Positions 28,549-36,293 of a stretch of DNA of 64,000 bases are shown here, piece by piece. Positions within the stretch are counted from its first letter, which is position 1, and the number at the start of each line of letters is the position of its first letter. The DNA comes from JAXLYE01 sp046351595. GTDB taxonomy: Bacteria > Myxococcota_A > Polyangia > Palsa-1104 > JAEUJZ01. Position numbers and translations under genes: made by a program. Under the pieces are notes generated by a model. The model was not told where the DNA came from. It saw only the letters and a program-made list of their open reading frames with translations, and made no database searches. Location: contig JAXLYE010000002.1 in NCBI GenBank assembly GCA_046351595.1, forward strand, positions 496,001-560,000, read 5' to 3'.

Positions 28549-30168
28549 ATGATCGCGCTGTCGAACGTCACCAAGCAGTACGGCGGACAGATCCTGTTCG
28601 TCGACGCCTCCTTCCAAGTCAACCCCGGCGAGAAGATCGGCCTGGTCGGTCCCAACGGCGCCGGCAAGACCACCCTGTTCCGCCTGATCACCGGCGAAGA
28701 GACCGCGGACGAGGGCACGGTCGAGCGCCCGCGCCGCATCTCGCTCGGCTACTTCAACCAGCAGGTCGGCGACCTCAAGGGCCGCAGCGTGCTCGCCGAG
28801 ACCATCGCCGGCGCCGGTGAGGTCGCGGAGCTCGGCGTCGAGCTGCACGAGCTCGAGGCGAAGATGGCCGAGGCCGGCGACGACCTCGACGCCGTCATCG
28901 AGCGCTACGGCGAGGTCCAGGCCCGCTTCCAGGAGCTCGGCGGCTACGACGTCGAGGCGCGCGCCCAGACCATCCTCGCCGGCCTCGGGCTGTCGCAGGA
29001 GCAGGTCGACAAGGACGTCGGCCACCTCTCGGGCGGCTGGAAGATGCGCGTGGCGCTCGCCAAGATCCTGCTGTTGCGCCCGGACGTGCTCTTGCTCGAC
29101 GAGCCGACCAACTACCTCGACCTCGAGTCGATCCTGTGGCTCGAGCAGTTCCTGCGCGACTACCCGGGCAGCGTCGTCATGACCAGCCACGACCGCGACG
29201 TCATGAACCGCGTCGTCAGAAAGATCGTCGAGATCGACGGCGGCCAGGTGCGGGTCTACTCCGGCAACTACGACTTCTACGAGCGCGCCCGCGCCGAGGA
29301 GGCCGCGCGCCGCGAGGCCGAGTACGAGCGCCAGCAGGCGATGCTGGCCAAGGAGATGCGCTTCATCGAGCGCTTCCGCGCCCAGGCCGCCAAGGCCGCG
29401 CAGGTGCAGAGCCGGGTCAAGAAGCTCGACAAGATCGAGCGCCTGGAGCCGCCGCGCCGCATGGTCGAGCGCACCTTCGACTTCCGCCGGCCGGCGCGCT
29501 CGGGCGACGACGTGGTCAAGGTCCAGGGCGTGCGCAAGGCCTACGGCAGCCGCGTCGTGCACAGCAGCCTGTCGATGCTCGTCCGCCGCGGCGAGCGCTG
29601 GGCGGTCATGGGCGAGAACGGCGCCGGCAAGACGACGCTGCTCAAGATGATCGCCGGCGTCACCCAGCCCGACGGCGGCGACGTCACGCTCGGCGCCTCG
29701 GTGACCATGGGCTACTTCGCGCAGCACCAGCTCGAGCAGCTCAACGCCCAGAACACCGTCATGGAGGAGCTGGTCGCGCACGCGCCGACCACCTCGATCG
29801 GCGTGCTGCGCAACCTCGCCGCGGCGTTCGGCTTCCAGGGCGACGACGTCGACAAGCCGATCCGCGTGCTGTCCGGCGGCGAGCGCTCGCGCCTGGCGCT
29901 GGCCAAGATCCTGTTCGACGCGCCGAACCTCCTGGTGCTCGACGAGCCGACCAACCACCTCGACATCCTGACCAAGCGGGCGCTGACCAAGGCGCTGTCC
30001 GAGTACGAGGGGACGGTGCTGGTCGTCTCGCACGACCGGGCGTTCTTGCGGGCGGTTGCCAATCGCATCCTGGAGCTGTCGGGGGAGGGGCCCCACATCT
30101 ACGGCGGGTCGTACGCCGAGTACGTTCGCGCTACGGGGCGGGAGGCACCCGGCATGCGGGCGGCATGA
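28549..30168 (+). CDS. ABC-F family translation-associated ATPase
   Basis: 539 residues with two complete ABC domains and no membrane segments. Domain 1: VGPNGAGKTTL, LSGGWKMR, LLLDEPTNYLD. Domain 2: GENGAGKTTL, LSGGERSR, LVLDEPTNHLD. Between them is the ~80-residue charged helical linker (P-site tRNA interaction motif) around YERARAEEAARREAEYERQQAMLAKE. ABC-F proteins bind the ribosomal E site and adjust the peptidyl-transferase centre. The layout is closest to YbiT/EttA-like housekeeping members; an antibiotic-resistance role cannot be excluded. A hairpin lies 9 bases after the stop. Confidence 0.9.
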   Translation: MIALSNVTKQYGGQILFVDASFQVNPGEKIGLVGPNGAGKTTLFRLITGEETADEGTVERPRRISLGYFNQQVGDLKGRSVLAETIAGAGEVAELGVELHELEAKMAEAGDDLDAVIERYGEVQARFQELGGYDVEARAQTILAGLGLSQEQVDKDVGHLSGGWKMRVALAKILLLRPDVLLLDEPTNYLDLESILWLEQFLRDYPGSVVMTSHDRDVMNRVVRKIVEIDGGQVRVYSGNYDFYERARAEEAARREAEYERQQAMLAKEMRFIERFRAQAAKAAQVQSRVKKLDKIERLEPPRRMVERTFDFRRPARSGDDVVKVQGVRKAYGSRVVHSSLSMLVRRGERWAVMGENGAGKTTLLKMIAGVTQPDGGDVTLGASVTMGYFAQHQLEQLNAQNTVMEELVAHAPTTSIGVLRNLAAAFGFQGDDVDKPIRVLSGGERSRLALAKILFDAPNLLVLDEPTNHLDILTKRALTKALSEYEGTVLVVSHDRAFLRAVANRILELSGEGPHIYGGSYAEYVRATGREAPGMRAA

Positions 30169-30177
30169 AAAGTCTCT

Positions 30178-30212
30178 TCAAAGGGAGGAACCTGAGCGGT
30201 TCCTCCCTTTGA
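30178..30212 (+). terminator. Perfect 15-bp stem hairpin after the ABC-F gene
   Basis: The arms TCAAAGGGAGGAACC and GGTTCCTCCCTTTGA are exactly complementary around the loop TGAGC. The position right after the ABC-F stop fits a terminator, but no T-tract follows. The right half overlaps the start of the 197-bp inverted-repeat arm at 30191. Confidence 0.6.
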
Positions 30213-30387
30213 AACCCTCTTCCCTTCGGTCGAGGCGTACGGAGGGATGAGAAGGACTGGGTGCTTCCACCCCCCCATCCCCCCTGCCAGGGGGTCGCTC
30301 TCCCCCCAGCCCCCTCTCGGTGGACGAGAGGGGGAGCCCGGGTGGCGTGCGCCGCTTTGCTTCGCTTGCGGCGCTTGGGTGCTTGGG
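30191..30387 (+). repeat. Left arm of a 197-bp inverted repeat
   Basis: This arm is the reverse complement of 30908-31104 with about six mismatches by eye. It contains internal hairpins, for example CCCCCTCTCG-GTGGA-CGAGAGGGGG. Both arms are C/G-rich on one strand and carry no gene. Confidence 0.9.
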
Positions 30388-30421
30388 GGGTTGTGGAGCT
30401 GGATTGGTCGGACCGAAATTG

Positions 30422-30861
30422 GCTCCAGCGGGTGTCGAAAGACTTTCGGCGGGTGCTGGAGCCGCTCCAGCGAGTGTCGAAAGACTTTCGGTGGGTGCTG
30501 GAGCCGCTCCAGCGGGTGTCGAAAGACTTTCGGTGGGTGCTGGAGCCGCTCCAGCGGGTGTCAAAAGAGTCGCGGACGCCTCCGGAGCCGCTCCAGCGGG
30601 TGTCGAAAGACTTGCGGACGCCTCTGGAGCCGCTCCATCGCGGGTCGAAAGGCTTTTGGCGGCGGCTGGAGCGGCTCCAGCGAGTGTCGAGAGCCTCTAG
30701 CTGCCTGCGGAGCCGGTCCAGCGCGGGTCGAAAGGCTATCGGCTGCCTGCGGAGCGGCTCCAGCGTGGGTCAGGAGGTCGCCAACGGCTGTCGAATCAAG
30801 TCCGGCGCCGGTCAGCAGGTAGTCAACCACGGTCGAATCAAGTCCGGCGCCGGTCAGCAGG
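30422..30861 (+). repeat. Array C: 42-bp period tandem repeats with two palindromes per unit
   Basis: About nine units of 42 bases run from ~30422 to ~30790. The best-conserved units each contain CGAAAG-A-CTTTCG and CTGGAG-CCG-CTCCAG inverted repeats. The first units are nearly identical and later ones diverge. At the right end a different sequence (TCGAATCAAGTCCGGCGCC) recurs at 30791 and 30833, again exactly 42 bases apart. As 42 is a multiple of three, several frames stay open through the array. These frames read as low-complexity 14-residue repeats and are not taken to be genes. Confidence 0.85.
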
Positions 30862-30907
30862 CTGCCACCCCCCCGCGACCTCTCCCGAAGGGAGAGCAGC
30901 ACCCCGT

Positions 30908-31104
30908 CCCAAGCACCCAAGCGCCGCAAGCGAAGCAAAGCGGCGCGTGACGCCCGGGCTCCCCCTCTCGTCCACCGAGAGGGGGCTGGGGGGAGAGCGA
31001 CCCCCTGGCAGGGGGGATGGGGGGGTGGATGCACCCAGTCCTTCTCATCCCTCCGTACGCCTCGACCGAAGGGAAGAGGGTTCCAAAGGGAGGAACCGCT
31101 CAGG
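30908..31104 (-). repeat. Right arm of the 197-bp inverted repeat
   Basis: The reverse complement of 30191-30387. The differences are single bases near each end and a four-base cluster next to the inner end. It ends in GGTTCC-type sequence without the extra half-hairpin seen beyond the left arm. Confidence 0.9.
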
Positions 31105-31357
31105 AACGGGCTGTCGTCGAGAAAAGGGCGCGATGGTTTCCCTGGGTCAGCAGCAGCGACGGGTTGATCGGGGAAAGTGCTCCGCTCGGGCGGCCAGGAG
31201 CAAGTCCCGCTTGCAGATGCCATGGCGGCCCACAGCAGCACTGGCGCCGCGCTACGCTTGAGCCGTGCACTTGGCCCGCCTCGCGCCTCTGATCGCCTGC
31301 CTCACACCTTATGTCCCCGCCGAGCGGCTCGCCATCAAAGGCTGGATCGCCTGAACC
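31105..31357. other. Spacer between the inverted repeat and paralog 1
   Basis: These ~250 bases contain no supported gene. Short open frames here lack ribosome sites and recognisable sequence. Confidence 0.4.
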
Positions 31358-31906
31358 TCACCCCTCGCGCCGGATGCGCCCCTTCCGCCCGTCCCGCTTC
31401 CGCGGCAGCAGCGTGCGATCCCCGTCCGAGAACCGCAGATCCCGATCCCGCCAGCCGATGTAAATCGTGAAGGTCGGCTCCCCGATCAGATTCCCAAGCT
31501 CGTCGAAGTACAGCATCACATACCGCCCGCGCATCGGCACGACCGGAGTCTCGAAAGGCTCCAGCCGGAAGACCGCCAGAGTGCGGCTGGCCGACGGAGG
31601 GAAGCAGCGCAGGGTCTGGCTCCCTTCGCGCAGGGTCGCGACCCGGTAGCCGTGCGCGCCGGCCGGAGCACGCCCCCTGATCACGTGCCGGTAAGCCGCC
31701 CAGCGCTGCTCGGCGCCGATCGGAAGCTGCTCGAGCACCTCGTCGGGCACCGTCGCAAGCGGCAGGCTCAGGTACGCGCGGGCCCGCGCGTACGCGAGCA
31801 TCCGCGACTCCCGCATGCGGCACTCATCCCTGTCCCACCGCGAGCGCGACTCGCGATCGAGGGTCCTCTTGCAGACCGGGCAGATCTCGAGCTCGTCCCC
31901 CCACAT
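31358..31906 (-). CDS. Small Cys-motif protein, 'GRAPAGxxGYRV' family, paralog 1
   Basis: A 182-residue protein with an N-terminal CPVC pair and a further Cys (DECRM), a partial zinc-ribbon. A basic helical stretch follows, then the block GRAPAGAHGYRVATL...CFPPSASRTLAVFRLEPFETPVVPMRGRYVMLYFDELG and the tail LRFSDGDRTLLPRKR. The same block and tail occur in the gene interrupted by IS66 (35628 to 32582), so the two are paralogs. No known family is recognised. The conserved GRAPAG..GYRV, F.LEPFE.P.VP and DGDRT motifs define it. The 5' side (31907-32440) carries repeat array A. A DNA-binding role is only a hypothesis, from the Cys-rich N-terminus and the arrays. Confidence 0.6.
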   Translation of the reverse strand: MWGDELEICPVCKRTLDRESRSRWDRDECRMRESRMLAYARARAYLSLPLATVPDEVLEQLPIGAEQRWAAYRHVIRGRAPAGAHGYRVATLREGSQTLRCFPPSASRTLAVFRLEPFETPVVPMRGRYVMLYFDELGNLIGEPTFTIYIGWRDRDLRFSDGDRTLLPRKRDGRKGRIRREG

Positions 31907-32034
31907 CCCAGAGCAATGTAACGGGCACCGCCGCTAACGCGCAATCGAGTTCTGCGGCTCTGCTATACGAACGTATTGCTTCTATTTTTGTAGGGTAGAG
32001 TAGTTCAGTGTGCCACGCCGTGCTGCATGTCACA

Positions 32035-32151
32035 AACCGTTTTCCAAAACCGTTCGCGCGAACCGTTCGCGAAAACAGTTATTAACGACCGTTTTTAAAA
32101 ACCGTCGTTAACGACGGTTTTTAAAAGCCGTTATCAAAAACGGTTTGCGGA
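32035..32151. repeat. Array A, block 1: nine 13-bp tandem units
   Basis: Nine head-to-tail units of exactly 13 bases start at 32035, 32048, 32061, 32074, 32087, 32100, 32113, 32126 and 32139. Examples are AACCGTTTTCCAA, AACCGTTCGCGAA, GACCGTTTTTAAA and AACCGTCGTTAAC; the consensus is close to RACCGTTNTTAAA. Units five to seven together form a perfect 34-bp palindrome at 32093-32126 centred on GTTAAC. Confidence 0.9.
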
Positions 32152-32214
32152 GAGCGGACTGCTCGCAGTTCCCTAGCAGAATCATAAGGTTGCCAATCAG
32201 TACGACTTGTTTCC

Positions 32215-32318
32215 GACCGTTTTTGCAAACCGTTTTTACCAACCGTTTTTGTTGGCGGTTTCTGCCGACGGTTTTTGAAGACCGTTCAGGAAAACGGTTG
32301 ACAAAAACTGTTTGAGCA
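32215..32318. repeat. Array A, block 2: eight 13-bp tandem units
   Basis: Eight units start every 13 bases from 32215: GACCGTTTTTGCA, AACCGTTTTTACC, AACCGTTTTTGTT, GGCGGTTTCTGCC, GACGGTTTTTGAA, GACCGTTCAGGAA, AACGGTTGACAAA and AACTGTTTGAGCA. A weak ninth may follow. Block 2 is separated from block 1 by 63 bases without the motif. Confidence 0.88.
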
Positions 32319-32581
32319 GAAGGGTTCTCGAATCAGCTACCAATGTCGGTCGATGTAGGACACCCAGACCAATTAAGCTTATTTGGTTAATGGATTAGAG
32401 GCATTATTTATCCTTGTGTCCCATGCGCGCTCAGCGGATCAGAAATGACTCAATCCGCTGTATTCGGCCTCAGCCCGTTGCCGGAGAGCGGCGGATCTCC
32501 GCCCGCTACGATCTTCAGCGTCCCCCGAGGGACTTTCACCTCACGCAGTCGTCCGCGGGTCCGTGAGCCTGCGCGCCCGCG

Positions 32582-32708
32582 TCAGCAGCGGCGTCGCGGC
32601 TTGTATGTGCGATCGCCGTCCCCGAGGAGCAGCCGCGGGTTCGTGTCCTGGACCGAGAGGGTGAAGCGCGGTCCGCCCAGCGGCTGGCCGCTCGCATCCA
32701 GGTACACC
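32582..32708 (-). pseudogene. 3' fragment of paralog 2 (GRAPAGxxGYRV family), cut by IS66
   Basis: Read on the minus strand from the IS66 edge, this fragment encodes YLDASGQPLGGPRF, then LLLGDGDRTYKPRRRC and a stop at 32582-32584. It matches the C-terminus of paralog 1 (LYFDELGNLIGEPTF...FSDGDRTLLPRKR). Joined to 35238-35628 with one copy of the 8-bp target duplication, it gives an uninterrupted 169-codon frame. Confidence 0.88.
32701..32708. repeat. Left 8-bp target-site duplication of the IS66 element
   Basis: GGTACACC lies immediately outside the left end of the element and is repeated exactly at 35238-35245. IS66-family elements make 8-bp duplications. Confidence 0.92.
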
Positions 32709-32732
32709 GTAAGGACTCGCTGTCCCCCCCGG

Positions 32733-34244
32733 TCAGCCGAGCAGCTGGTGAGGCAGGAGGAAGCCGCCCGGGTTGCGTAGGGCGTATTCAGCGGCGCGGC
32801 GCAGGTAGTCCTGTTCGTTGAGGCCCAGGCCCCGCGCCGTCTCGATCAGGCTGTACAGGCGCGCCGCCACCTCGGTGCCTCGCTCGCTGCGGCTGCCGTA
32901 GTGGTTCTTGCGGCCTACGCACACTCCGCGCAGGTCTCTCTCCATCGGATTGTTGTCCAGCGGGATGCGGCCGTCTTGGAGGAAGCGGCACAGGCCGGGC
33001 CACAGCGCCTGCATGTACTCGATGGCTTTGCGCAGGCTGCTCTGGGGCAGGCAGACTTGCTGCTGCGCCCACTGCTGCAGCTGCTCCAAGAGCGGAGCCG
33101 ACTCCTGCTCGCGCAGCTGCCTGCGCAGCTGCAGCGCGTGCGCTCGCTCCGGCGGCGGGAGATGTCCGTACTCGGGCAGCTTTCGCTCCACCTGATACAG
33201 CTCGGCGATGAGCTCCAGCGCCTGCTCACACGTCGGATAGGCCGCCCGGGCTTCGTGGAATTTTCGGCGCACGTGCGCCCAGCAAAACACCAGCGTGAGC
33301 CCCGGGCTCCCTCGCGCCAGCGCCTGATAGACGGCGTATCCGTCGCACATCAGGATTCCTTCGTACGCTCCCAGAAGCTCCTTCAGCGCTTGGGTCCCGC
33401 GGCTGGGACGCAGCTGGTAGTACGTTCCGGCCTCGCTGTGCAGGCCCCAGACGTACCAGGTCTTGCTCGGCTTTTTATCCAGCAGCTTCCACGTCGTCTC
33501 GTCGGCGTGCACCAGGGGACAAGACAGCACGTGCCGCCGCAGCGCCTCGTAGGCCGGCTGCAGCACCTGGGCCAGCGCGTAGATCTGATCCCACAGCGTC
33601 TGGCTGGTGACCAAAAGGCCCTGCCTGCGCATCTGCCGTACTTGCCGATCCAGCGGCAGGTGCTCGGAGTACTTCTGCACCGCCACCTCGACGGCGAAGT
33701 CCAGGGAGTAGCGGCCTCCCTCGATCAGCTTCAGCGGTCCGGGCGCCGTCAGGATCGCGGCGTTGCACGCGCAGCGGTACTTCTGCCGCTTGTGCGTGGT
33801 GAGCACGAAGCGGCGCTCGATCACCGAGACCTCCTCGCTGTCCTCGGTCTGCCCGCTCCACTCGGCCATCGTCCGCTGGCACTGCGGACAGGTGCGCTCG
33901 CACGCGCTCAGCTCGTGCCGCGTCTCGACGTGAGGCAGGGACGGCTGCGGCGTGGGGCCGTGTCCGGTCGGGGGCTTCTTGCGCTCCGATTCCGTCTCGG
34001 CTTTGGGGCGACTCTGCTTCTCGGAGGAGGGACCGTACAGGCGGTGCTGCAGCTGCGCCAGCTGCTCGCTCAGCTTCACAAGCTCCAGCTGCAGCGCGGC
34101 GGACTCGGAGGTACCTTCAGCCTGCGCCAGGCGGCGGGTGAGCTCCTGCAGGCGTCTGTGTAGGCGCGTGATCTCGGCCTCTTGCAGGCGGATCACCTGC
34201 CGCAAAAGCGCTACATCTTCCACCGTGTCGACATCGAGCCGCAT
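32733..34244 (-). CDS. tnpC: IS66 transposase TnpC
   Basis: About 503 residues from ATG 34244 (MRLDVDTVED); an in-frame extension to 34298 is possible. An N-terminal coiled coil (RLQEAEITRLHRRLQELTRRL) is followed by a zinc-binding segment (CPQCQRTM...YRCACNA). The DDE transposase domain follows: CPLVHADETTW (first Asp), MCDGYAVYQAL (second Asp), CWAHVRRKF and NNPMERDLRGVCVGRKNH (Glu). It ends with the usual C-terminal IS66 helix. The length is normal and no frame break is visible. The stop lies 24 bases inside the left end of the element. Confidence 0.93.
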   Translation of the reverse strand: MRLDVDTVEDVALLRQVIRLQEAEITRLHRRLQELTRRLAQAEGTSESAALQLELVKLSEQLAQLQHRLYGPSSEKQSRPKAETESERKKPPTGHGPTPQPSLPHVETRHELSACERTCPQCQRTMAEWSGQTEDSEEVSVIERRFVLTTHKRQKYRCACNAAILTAPGPLKLIEGGRYSLDFAVEVAVQKYSEHLPLDRQVRQMRRQGLLVTSQTLWDQIYALAQVLQPAYEALRRHVLSCPLVHADETTWKLLDKKPSKTWYVWGLHSEAGTYYQLRPSRGTQALKELLGAYEGILMCDGYAVYQALARGSPGLTLVFCWAHVRRKFHEARAAYPTCEQALELIAELYQVERKLPEYGHLPPPERAHALQLRRQLREQESAPLLEQLQQWAQQQVCLPQSSLRKAIEYMQALWPGLCRFLQDGRIPLDNNPMERDLRGVCVGRKNHYGSRSERGTEVAARLYSLIETARGLGLNEQDYLRRAAEYALRNPGGFLLPHQLLG

Positions 34245-34304
34245 GCGTTCTACAGAGACCTTTACGGACTTCCTCTGCGACGAGCAAGCGGAATGCAAAC
34301 CGGC

Positions 34305-34706
34305 TCATGTACGATTGTTGGGAGGGCTCCCCGAGCGCGAAGGAGTCAGCGCGGAAGGAGTCAGCGCGGGAGGAGACAGAGGCCGCTGACCCACCAGAGC
34401 GCAGCCCTCCAGAAACAGGTGCAGCTCGGTGACCGACAGCTGCAGCGGAGCCTCGGGAGCCTCGCGCCACAGGCAGGCGAAGCGGCCCTGCTCCAGGCGC
34501 TTGTGCAAAAGGCACAGGCCGGTGCCGTCGAAGTAAAGGACCTTGGCGCGTCGTCGGTCGCGGCCGACAAAAAGGAACAGGTCGCCGGTGCAAAGAGGCT
34601 GAGCGCCGCCGCGCTGGGCCAGGGCGAGCAGGCCTTCGAAGCCCTTGCGCATATCGACGGGGGCGCCGTAGGCGAAGGCGCGGGTGCCGGGGCCCAGGCG
34701 AATCAT
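34305..34706 (-). CDS. tnpB: IS66 accessory protein TnpB (Orf2)
   Basis: 133 residues, typical IS66 Orf2: MIRLGPGTRAFAYGAPVDMRKGFEGLLALAQ, then GDLFLFVGRDRRRAKVLYFDGTGLCLLHKRLEQGRF-type sequence containing the family's 'L.vF....r..lKvL.wD..G..l..KRLe.G.F' pattern. The C-terminal tail is Pro/Ser-rich and divergent. It overlaps tnpA by 4 bases, which suggests translational coupling. The protein is required for transposition in several IS66 members; its biochemical role is unsettled. Confidence 0.9.
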   Translation of the reverse strand: MIRLGPGTRAFAYGAPVDMRKGFEGLLALAQRGGAQPLCTGDLFLFVGRDRRRAKVLYFDGTGLCLLHKRLEQGRFACLWREAPEAPLQLSVTELHLFLEGCALVGQRPLSPPALTPSALTPSRSGSPPNNRT

Positions 34707-35158
34707 CCCAGGCTCCGCAGGAGCTCGAGGGCTTGAGCCAGGGACAGGCCCTGCAGCAGGTAGCCCGCGGGACTGCGCAGGGACAGTGAGGGAGCGAGGG
34801 CGGAGTCGGGGGAGCCGTCCGGCGCGTCCCCTGGCGAGAGCAGGAGCACGGGGCGAAGGGCCGCGGCGGGCGGCGGGTCGGTGTCGCTGGAGGCGAGCGC
34901 GCCGGCCGGCGCGGAGCGGGGCGCCTCCGACTGCAGCCAGCCTGCCAGGGTGGTAAGCGGAATGCCCAGACGCAGAGCCAGCAGGCGCAGGGTGCAGCCC
35001 CGCTGGCGCCGCACCTGGACAGCGACGAGCAGCTGCGGACGGAGCTCCTGAGGCACACGAAATCGACGCTGCGGGGCCGAGGCTTGGTGCTGCCGCCGCA
35101 GCTGGCGCAGTCTTTCGCTCAGCTCGTCGAAGTCATCTGGCTCGTTGGATTGGTCCAT
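34703..35158 (-). CDS. tnpA: IS66 accessory protein TnpA (Orf1)
   Basis: 151 residues, an IS66 Orf1-like helix-turn-helix protein: after an acidic helical N-terminus, LLVAVQVRRQRGCTLRLLALRLGIPLTTLAGWL gives the HTH. The C-terminal half is Pro/Ala/Ser-rich. It is the first gene of the element, starting 79 bases inside the right end, and is coupled to tnpB by a 4-base overlap. Confidence 0.82.
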   Translation of the reverse strand: MDQSNEPDDFDELSERLRQLRRQHQASAPQRRFRVPQELRPQLLVAVQVRRQRGCTLRLLALRLGIPLTTLAGWLQSEAPRSAPAGALASSDTDPPPAAALRPVLLLSPGDAPDGSPDSALAPSLSLRSPAGYLLQGLSLAQALELLRSLG

Positions 35159-35237
35159 GGCTCCCTCCGGGCGCGTTGGGGAGCGACTCTTTCATGGACC
35201 TTTTGGCGCGTCTCGACGGGGCGGGGCGAGTCCTTAC

Positions 35238-35245
35238 GGTACACC
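35238..35245. repeat. Right 8-bp target-site duplication of the IS66 element
   Basis: GGTACACC, identical to 32701-32708, directly abuts the right end of the element. Confidence 0.92.
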
Positions 35246-35628
35246 ACGGCGTACGTTCCCGCCCTCGGCACCAGCGGCCACTCGAACGGCTCCAGGAGGA
35301 ACATCGGCGGACTCTGGAACCGCGCCGGAGGGAACCATCGCATCAGGCTCTCGCCGTTCTGGATCCCGACGCGGTAGCCGTACGCTCCGGCAGGCGCTCT
35401 ACCGACCAGCGCGAGCTGGTTAGCGACGCGCAGTCGGTCGGGACCCGCCGTGGCAAGGATGGTCTCCGCTTCTAGCGGCAGGGTCGGGAGATGTAACAGC
35501 AGCGCCTCGTGGCCGCGGGCTATGGCGCGTCGCCGCCAGGCGCGCCAGGTGCAGCGCCGGTTGCAGTACAGCCCGCGCTTGTTCGGCTTGAGGGGTTTCT
35601 GACAGTGCGCACAGGTTCTGGTGTTCAT
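35238..35628 (-). pseudogene. 5' fragment of paralog 2 (GRAPAGxxGYRV family), cut by IS66
   Basis: From ATG 35628 the fragment encodes a zinc-finger-like N-terminus, CAHCQKPL...GLYCNRRCTWRAWRRRA (CxxC and CxxxC, followed by a basic helix). The family block follows: GRAPAGAYGYRVGI, RWFPPARFQSPPMFLLEPFEWPLVP and GTYAVVY. At that point the IS66 element begins and the frame runs on into it for 27 foreign codons. The N-terminal metal motif is complete here, unlike paralog 1. Joined to 32582-32708 it rebuilds a 169-residue protein. If the truncated form is made, it keeps the Cys motif and most of the conserved block. Confidence 0.85.
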
Positions 35629-35724
35629 GCCTCCAGCCTGCGGCCCCGCATCATTGGGGATCGTTGGATTTGCGTTGGAAAAACGTGAGAATGTTGTGAG
35701 AGCGTTGAGCGGTCGGTGCAGCGC

Positions 35725-36130
35725 CGGTTTGCCAGCAAATCGACGTCTGGCGCTGCCAGCTAACGCGCCGGCCGGTTTGCCGGCAAACGCGAAATTCCGA
35801 CTGGCAGCAAGTCAGAAAATCCGGTTTGCCGACAAACCGTTGCAGTCAACCAAACGATTCACCAAAAGTCACTCAGAATCAGTCACTTAAGGGCATGCCC
35901 TGCATTGGCCGACAAGAGCTGGCAGCAAACCGGAAATTCCGACTTGCCGCCAATCGGAAGCAACCGCTTGCCAACAAACCGGCGCGGCGGTTTGCGCGCA
36001 AACGCTCCCTCCGGTTTGCCGGCAAACCACCCGCTCTCGCCCACAGCGGTTTGCCAGCCAACTTCCGGGCCCGCGACCACAGTTTGCTGGCAAACCCATG
36101 AGCGCGCACCGGCAGCTTGCTGGCAAACCC
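35725..36130. repeat. Array B: ~24-bp period palindrome array
   Basis: Imperfect copies of the palindrome GGTTTGCCGGCAAACC recur. The GCAAA-type arm falls at 35735, 35759, 35783, 35807 and 35832, then again at 35925, 35950, 35974, 35998 and 36022, that is, steps of 24 or 25 bases. Three looser copies follow (36057, 36090, 36123; steps of 33-35). Roughly a dozen copies are seen in two blocks separated by ~90 bases. It lies directly 5' of paralog 2. Confidence 0.88.
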
Positions 36131-36146
36131 GTCGAGCCGCGCCGAC

Positions 36147-36204
36147 CCAACGCAGGGCCAACGCAGACCAACGATCGGCCAACGATCGCGCAGCGATCCC
36201 AACG
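36147..36204. repeat. Helically phased CCAACG repeats
   Basis: CCAACG occurs at 36147, 36158, 36168, 36179 and 36199, spaced 11, 10, 11 and 20 bases, so all lie on one face of the helix. They directly follow array B and precede the stop of the RHH-like gene. Confidence 0.6.
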
Positions 36205-36293
36205 ACACGGCCTGGCTCCCGATGAGCGCGCAGGCTCGGATCACGTCCAGCACACGGCGCCGCTCGGCTGCGAGCTGCGGAGGGGAACGTGGC

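Larger units (their letters stand above)
31907..32581. other. AT-rich intergenic region carrying array A
   Basis: The region between paralog 1 and the tail of paralog 2 is far richer in A/T than the rest of the window. It carries two blocks of 13-bp repeats (32035-32151, 32215-32318). No gene is supported here. Confidence 0.6.
32709..35237 (-). mobile_element. Complete IS66-family insertion sequence (2529 bp)
   Basis: The ends are GTAAGGACTCGC at 32709 and its exact reverse complement ending at 35237; IS66 ends characteristically begin GTAAG. The flanks are direct GGTACACC repeats. Inside, on the minus strand, are the three family genes in order: tnpA, tnpB and tnpC. All three are intact, so the element may be active. 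It sits inside paralog 2 of the GRAPAG family. Confidence 0.95.

Noticed and set aside
30261..30950. Open frames with repeated RVSKDFRWVLEPLQ-type 14-residue units
   Set aside because: They are by-products of a 42-bp DNA repeat, open in several frames, with no ribosome site and with ends inside the inverted-repeat arms.
30191..36204. CRISPR array interpretation of the repeat arrays
   Set aside because: Units are head-to-tail or separated by only a few bases, there are no unique spacers, and no cas gene is present.
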